Source: Shewanella metallivivens
GTDB taxonomy: Bacteria > Pseudomonadota > Gammaproteobacteria > Enterobacterales > Shewanellaceae
Length of the DNA: 64,000 nt
NCBI RefSeq assembly: GCF_028750675.1
Contig: NZ_JAQQPZ010000013.1
Coordinates: 109,155-173,154, forward strand
Direction: 5' to 3'
The translations under genes were made by a program, and so were the position numbers. Below, one piece after another: positions 61,432 through 64,000 of the stretch. How positions within the stretch are numbered: the stretch's first letter is position 1; every line of letters starts with the position of its first letter. Under the pieces are notes generated by a model that did no database searches, was not told the DNA's origin, and saw only the letters and a program-made list of their open reading frames with translations.

Positions 61432-62331
61432 ATGAGACAAAAAATAAAGCAGTTAGTCGAAAAACGCATTACTGGTGAGGGTATGATTGAAACCAGTATA
61501 AAGGGGGTGAGTTTGTTCAGGGTCACTCAGGCCATTCCATGCTCGCCAGCGGTTTATGATCCCACCATCATCGTCATTTTGAATGGCAAAAAAGAGGCGA
61601 TTCTTGAAGGCGAAAGGTATATCTACGACAACAGCCAGTACATGTGTTGCACCGTTTCTTTGCCCGTAGAGGCAGGCACGCCAGAAGCCTCAGTCGATGA
61701 GCCACTACTGGGTGTTTACATCTCACTGAATACTAAAGTAATGACAGAGCTTGCTATCGAAATGGAAAATACCATTGGTACCATTAAACAACCTAAAAGC
61801 AGCACACAGCCACAAGGGCTTTCTCTTGCAAACTGGGATGACGCCTTTGCGGATGCGTTACTGAGACTATTGCAACTCGATGGCACCTCGGATGCCTCAA
61901 TACTAGGCGAAAGCCGATTGCGAGAGCTGTACTACGCCGTATTAAAAGGGGACGCAGGGATTTCAGCCAGACGGGCGTTTGGTGTGGGTAATGAGATTGC
62001 GCGCTCTATTGATTATTTATCTGTTAACCTGGATAAAAATGTCACCATAGATAATTTAGCCTCGTTAGTGGGCATGAGCCGGGCGGTTTTTCATCGTAAA
62101 TTTAAACAAGCCACCAGAATGTCGCCTATTCAATTTATGAAATCGATGCGCCTTAACAATGCCGCCATGAGAATCGCCACCGGTATGAATGTCAGTGAAG
62201 CTGCTATGAAGGTAGGTTATGTCAGCTCGTCGCAATTTAGTCGAGAATTTAAGCGTATGTATGGCAAGTCGCCTAAGCAATGGAGTCATTCAACCCCCTT
62301 ACTCGAGTTAGAAGCTAAAATCGCACATTGA
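61432..62331 (+). CDS. AraC-family transcriptional regulator
   Basis: A 299-residue regulator. The N-terminal AraC_N-like effector domain (about 1-150) includes SPAVYDPTIIVILNGKKEAILEGERYIYDNSQYMC. The C-terminal double helix-turn-helix (about 195-295) has NLASLVGMSRAVFHRKFKQATRMSPIQFMKSMRL and the second helix EAAMKVGYVSSSQFSREFKRMYGKSPKQW. The ATG at 61432 is one codon inside a GTG frame and follows AGG. It is divergent from the SDR gene. A 26-bp site occurs both just upstream of it and overlapping its stop codon, so it probably regulates both neighbours. Confidence 0.93.
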   Translation: MRQKIKQLVEKRITGEGMIETSIKGVSLFRVTQAIPCSPAVYDPTIIVILNGKKEAILEGERYIYDNSQYMCCTVSLPVEAGTPEASVDEPLLGVYISLNTKVMTELAIEMENTIGTIKQPKSSTQPQGLSLANWDDAFADALLRLLQLDGTSDASILGESRLRELYYAVLKGDAGISARRAFGVGNEIARSIDYLSVNLDKNVTIDNLASLVGMSRAVFHRKFKQATRMSPIQFMKSMRLNNAAMRIATGMNVSEAAMKVGYVSSSQFSREFKRMYGKSPKQWSHSTPLLELEAKIAH

Positions 62332-62353
62332 TACAAATAGGCATGTTTTAGAC
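62328..62353 (+). promoter_or_regulatory. 26-bp operator-like sequence, copy R (FISUMP side)
   Basis: Perfect inverted partner of 61385-61410. It overlaps the TGA of the AraC-family gene (62329-62331) and lies 72 bp upstream of the FISUMP gene, reading TTGATACAAATAGGC toward that gene just as copy L reads toward SDR. A related CCTAGTTTGA follows at 62363. Confidence 0.75.
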
Positions 62354-62425
62354 AGTATATCGCCTAGTTTGATACTGATTTGAGCGCTAAAGTTGTTTGC
62401 TTAAAGGTAATGCAGGGGACTCATT

Positions 62426-63127
62426 ATGAAACAACTCATCTTATCGATAGGAGCATGCATGGTCATGGCATCAACAGCGGCATCGGCCAGCGGTATCAAC
62501 AGCGAGTTATATAAACTCGACAATACTGTTCAAGACAGAGAAGGTAATGTGTACCTCACTGTGAGTATTGGCGATCAAGTTTGGCTTGCTGAAAACCTTC
62601 GCAATACTCAGTTTCAAGATGGTTCAGCGGTGCGCTCGGGCGCAGTGCTAAATGATGATGCGGCAAACCTATTAACATACGGCCGCTTGTACAACTGGCA
62701 TGATGTGTCAGATGAACGAAACCTTTGCCCTGCGGGCTGGCGAGTTGCCACCGATGAAGATTGGAAAGTCCTAGAGCGCACCTTAGGCATGCCTGAAAAT
62801 GAATTGCACAAAAACGGTTGGCGCGGCGGTGAGCAACATATTGGTTTACAGTTAAAAGAGGCTCAAGCTGATGGGCTATTGACTAAATTCGAACCATCGC
62901 TAGTTAATAAGCAGCAGTTTTTTGCAAGACCTGCAGGCGTTAAATGGAACGGATTTTACATTACACAGGGGGCGTACACCGAGTTTTGGACCGCAACCAG
63001 TGCAACCGATAACCAAGCTATTATTCGCACACTTGCATACTCGTGGTGGAATGCGCATAAAACTGAAATCCGCCGTGCGACCAGCTCAAAAGAGTATATG
63101 TTTTCGGTGAGGTGTGTCAGAATTTAA
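62426..63127 (+). CDS. Exported FISUMP-domain protein (Fibrobacter succinogenes major paralogous domain)
   Basis: A 233-residue exported protein with a signal peptide ending at SAS (about residue 22). It then matches the FISUMP family: DREGNVYLTVSIGDQVWLAENLR, GRLYNWHDV, LCPAGWRVATDEDWKVLE and a final SVRCVRI. The family is formylglycine- or lectin-like in fold and its function is unsettled. It is probably controlled by the AraC regulator through copy R. A PH/GRAM-like gene lies 75 bp downstream on the same strand. Confidence 0.85.
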   Translation: MKQLILSIGACMVMASTAASASGINSELYKLDNTVQDREGNVYLTVSIGDQVWLAENLRNTQFQDGSAVRSGAVLNDDAANLLTYGRLYNWHDVSDERNLCPAGWRVATDEDWKVLERTLGMPENELHKNGWRGGEQHIGLQLKEAQADGLLTKFEPSLVNKQQFFARPAGVKWNGFYITQGAYTEFWTATSATDNQAIIRTLAYSWWNAHKTEIRRATSSKEYMFSVRCVRI

Positions 63128-63202
63128 TGTGGGTTTACGTTAAACCAGAAGCTTTGTGAGAAGCGCAAACACATCAAGCTTTAGCGCTTTGAGGAGGATG
63201 AC

Positions 63203-63505
63203 ATGGAAAATCTAATTAAGTCTGTTACAGCAACACTACAAGCTGGGGTTGCTAAGTCAGATGGTAAACTCACTCTGACCACATCACATATCAATTTCGA
63301 ACCATACAATAAACAGCTTGGCCTTGGCCCATACACATTTGAACTCTCTCACATCATCAAGGTTAAAAAATCTATGGCCAAAGGTGCTGGGATTTTACCT
63401 CTCTCTACTGATGCCATTGAGTTAACGTTTACAGATAACCAGATAAAAACATTCATTTTAGCGAATACGGATGAGTGGATGAGGCTATTGACTCCTGCCG
63501 GCTAG
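63203..63505 (+). CDS. Small PH/GRAM-like domain protein
   Basis: A 100-residue cytoplasmic protein with strands typical of a GRAM or PH-like fold: LTTSHINFEPYNKQLGLGPYTFELSHIIKVKKSMAKGAGILPLSTDAIELTFTDNQIKTFILAN. It has no membrane segment and a strong ribosome site (GAGGAGG). No certain family name can be given. It is 75 bp after the FISUMP gene and may share its transcript. Confidence 0.65.
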   Translation: MENLIKSVTATLQAGVAKSDGKLTLTTSHINFEPYNKQLGLGPYTFELSHIIKVKKSMAKGAGILPLSTDAIELTFTDNQIKTFILANTDEWMRLLTPAG

Positions 63506-63670
63506 CAAGCGCATTTAGACTAATCAATAATCAGCACAAAAATGTGATCATTTTTACTGGTTAACATCGCTTATAACGTCGTTAAAGAATAATTAAGACA
63601 CCCAAGATTATTGGCTAAATATTGAGCGCTAAACTACGCTTTATTTACCCTTTCCAAACGGTAATTAAAG

Positions 63671-63835
63671 ATGGCTAGACCAAGACAGACAATCGTTAGT
63701 TTAGAAGATACACCTTACTACCACTGCTGTTCTCGTGTGGTGCGTAAGGCATTTCTATGTGGAATAGATAACTCAACAGGTGAAAACTTTGAGCATCGGC
63801 GTGGAATAATTAAGACACCCAAGATTATTGGCTAA
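63671..63835 (+). pseudogene. Truncated RAYT-type transposase N-terminus, first copy
   Basis: The frame encodes MARPRQTIVSLEDTPYYHCC then SRVVRKAFLCGIDNSTGENF and EHRRG, which is the N-terminus of Y1/REP-associated transposases. It then leaves the family at the duplication junction (IIKTPKIIG) and stops at 63835 after 54 residues. It lacks the catalytic HUH and tyrosine parts and cannot be active. Confidence 0.75.
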
Positions 63836-63887
63836 ATATTGAGCGCTAAACTACGCTTTATTTACCCTTTCCAAACGGTAATTAAAG

Positions 63888-64000
63888 ATGGCTAGACCAA
63901 GACAGACAATCGTTAGTTTAGAAGATACACCTTACTACCACTGCTGTTCTCGTGTGGTGCGTAAGGCATTTCTATGTGGAATAGATAACTCAACAGGTGA
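63888..64000 (+). CDS. RAYT-type (Y1) transposase, second copy, cut by window end
   Basis: Starts identically to the frame at 63671 (MARPRQTIVSLEDTPYYHC) and is open to the end of the window. Whether it is full-length, or part of another tandem unit, cannot be known here. RAYTs are chromosomal HUH-related transposases often linked to REP sequences. Confidence 0.65.
   Translation, partial: MARPRQTIVSLEDTPYYHCCSRVVRKAFLCGIDNSTG

Larger units (their letters stand above)
63587..64000 (+). repeat. Perfect 217-bp tandem duplication (second copy cut by window end)
   Basis: 63587-63803 is repeated without a visible difference from 63804 to the end of the window (197 of 217 bp). Each unit holds an AT-rich leader (gaataattaagacaccc...) and the first codons of a RAYT-like transposase. 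Confidence 0.93.

Noticed and set aside
1..64000. CRISPR array, prophage or toxin-antitoxin system
   Set aside because: No evenly spaced identical repeats with spacers, no phage structural or integrase genes, and no recognisable toxin-antitoxin pair were seen.

Overview
The window looks like a chromosomal segment of a Gammaproteobacterium of the genus Shewanella. The main signs are the octaheme tetrathionate reductase (otr) locus with its monoheme cytochrome and outer-membrane barrel, the metL-metB-metJ order, hcp-hcr, an M3 peptidyl-dipeptidase lipoprotein, and many Shewanella-type small families (DUF3087, DUF3157, DUF3012, DUF5062, DUF3859). The DNA is AT-leaning, which would fit the cold-adapted, S. 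frigidimarina-like side of the genus. That species-level guess is inference.

Layout. 1-3.9 kb: methionine regulon (partial metL, metB, MetJ operators, metJ), then a TauE-type permease. 5-8.6 kb: periplasmic/outer-membrane respiratory cluster of monoheme cytochrome c, a DUF3373-like beta-barrel and octaheme Otr. 8.7-13.4 kb: RNA pseudouridine synthase, LON substrate-binding-domain protein, patatin-like lipase, YhcH-like protein and Mn-dependent pyrophosphatase. 13.6-17.2 kb: TAXI-type TRAP transporter (binding protein, fused permease, DUF1850 protein). 17.5-18.8 kb: a glycerophosphodiester phosphodiesterase lipoprotein gene interrupted by one in-frame amber codon. 18.9-27.8 kb: thioredoxin-fold DsbA-like protein, mtgA behind a MITE, a B12-binding-type radical SAM protein, a cupin/LysR divergent pair, dCMP deaminase, two small paralogous-looking membrane genes and a secreted phosphatase-like protein. 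28-35 kb: beta-propeller protein, then a TonB-dependent receptor and a large duplicated-domain lipoprotein under a Pho box array. 35-43 kb: CPA1 antiporter, small genes, arfB, aroQ, a DUF3859 gene ending inside a second MITE, an rRNA-methyltransferase-like gene, phoD with a second Pho box array, and ohr. 43-52 kb: transglutaminase/TPR lipoprotein, luciferase-like oxidoreductase, SDR/HxlR pair, beta-CASP hydrolase, porin and ppiB, with two inverted copies of a third, 195-bp MITE. 52-59 kb: hcp-hcr with an NsrR-like site, DUF3157, DUF5062 and a Dcp-like peptidase. 59.5-64 kb: tRNA-Ser(TGA), a transposase fragment, an SDR-AraC-FISUMP module carrying two copies of a perfect 26-bp operator-like sequence, and a perfect 217-bp tandem duplication containing the 5' end of a RAYT/Y1 transposase gene.

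The most informative signals are regulatory and structural. PhoB-type direct repeats with 11-bp periodicity lie in front of both the lipoprotein/TonB receptor pair and phoD, which ties an uncharacterised outer-membrane system to phosphate scavenging. Identical 26-bp sites lie in the same orientation relative to the two genes that flank an AraC regulator. Three MITE families have landed exactly at gene ends or starts: two of them overlap host stop codons and one sits 16 bp before mtgA.

All calls were made by reading the sequence and from knowledge of protein families. No database search was run.
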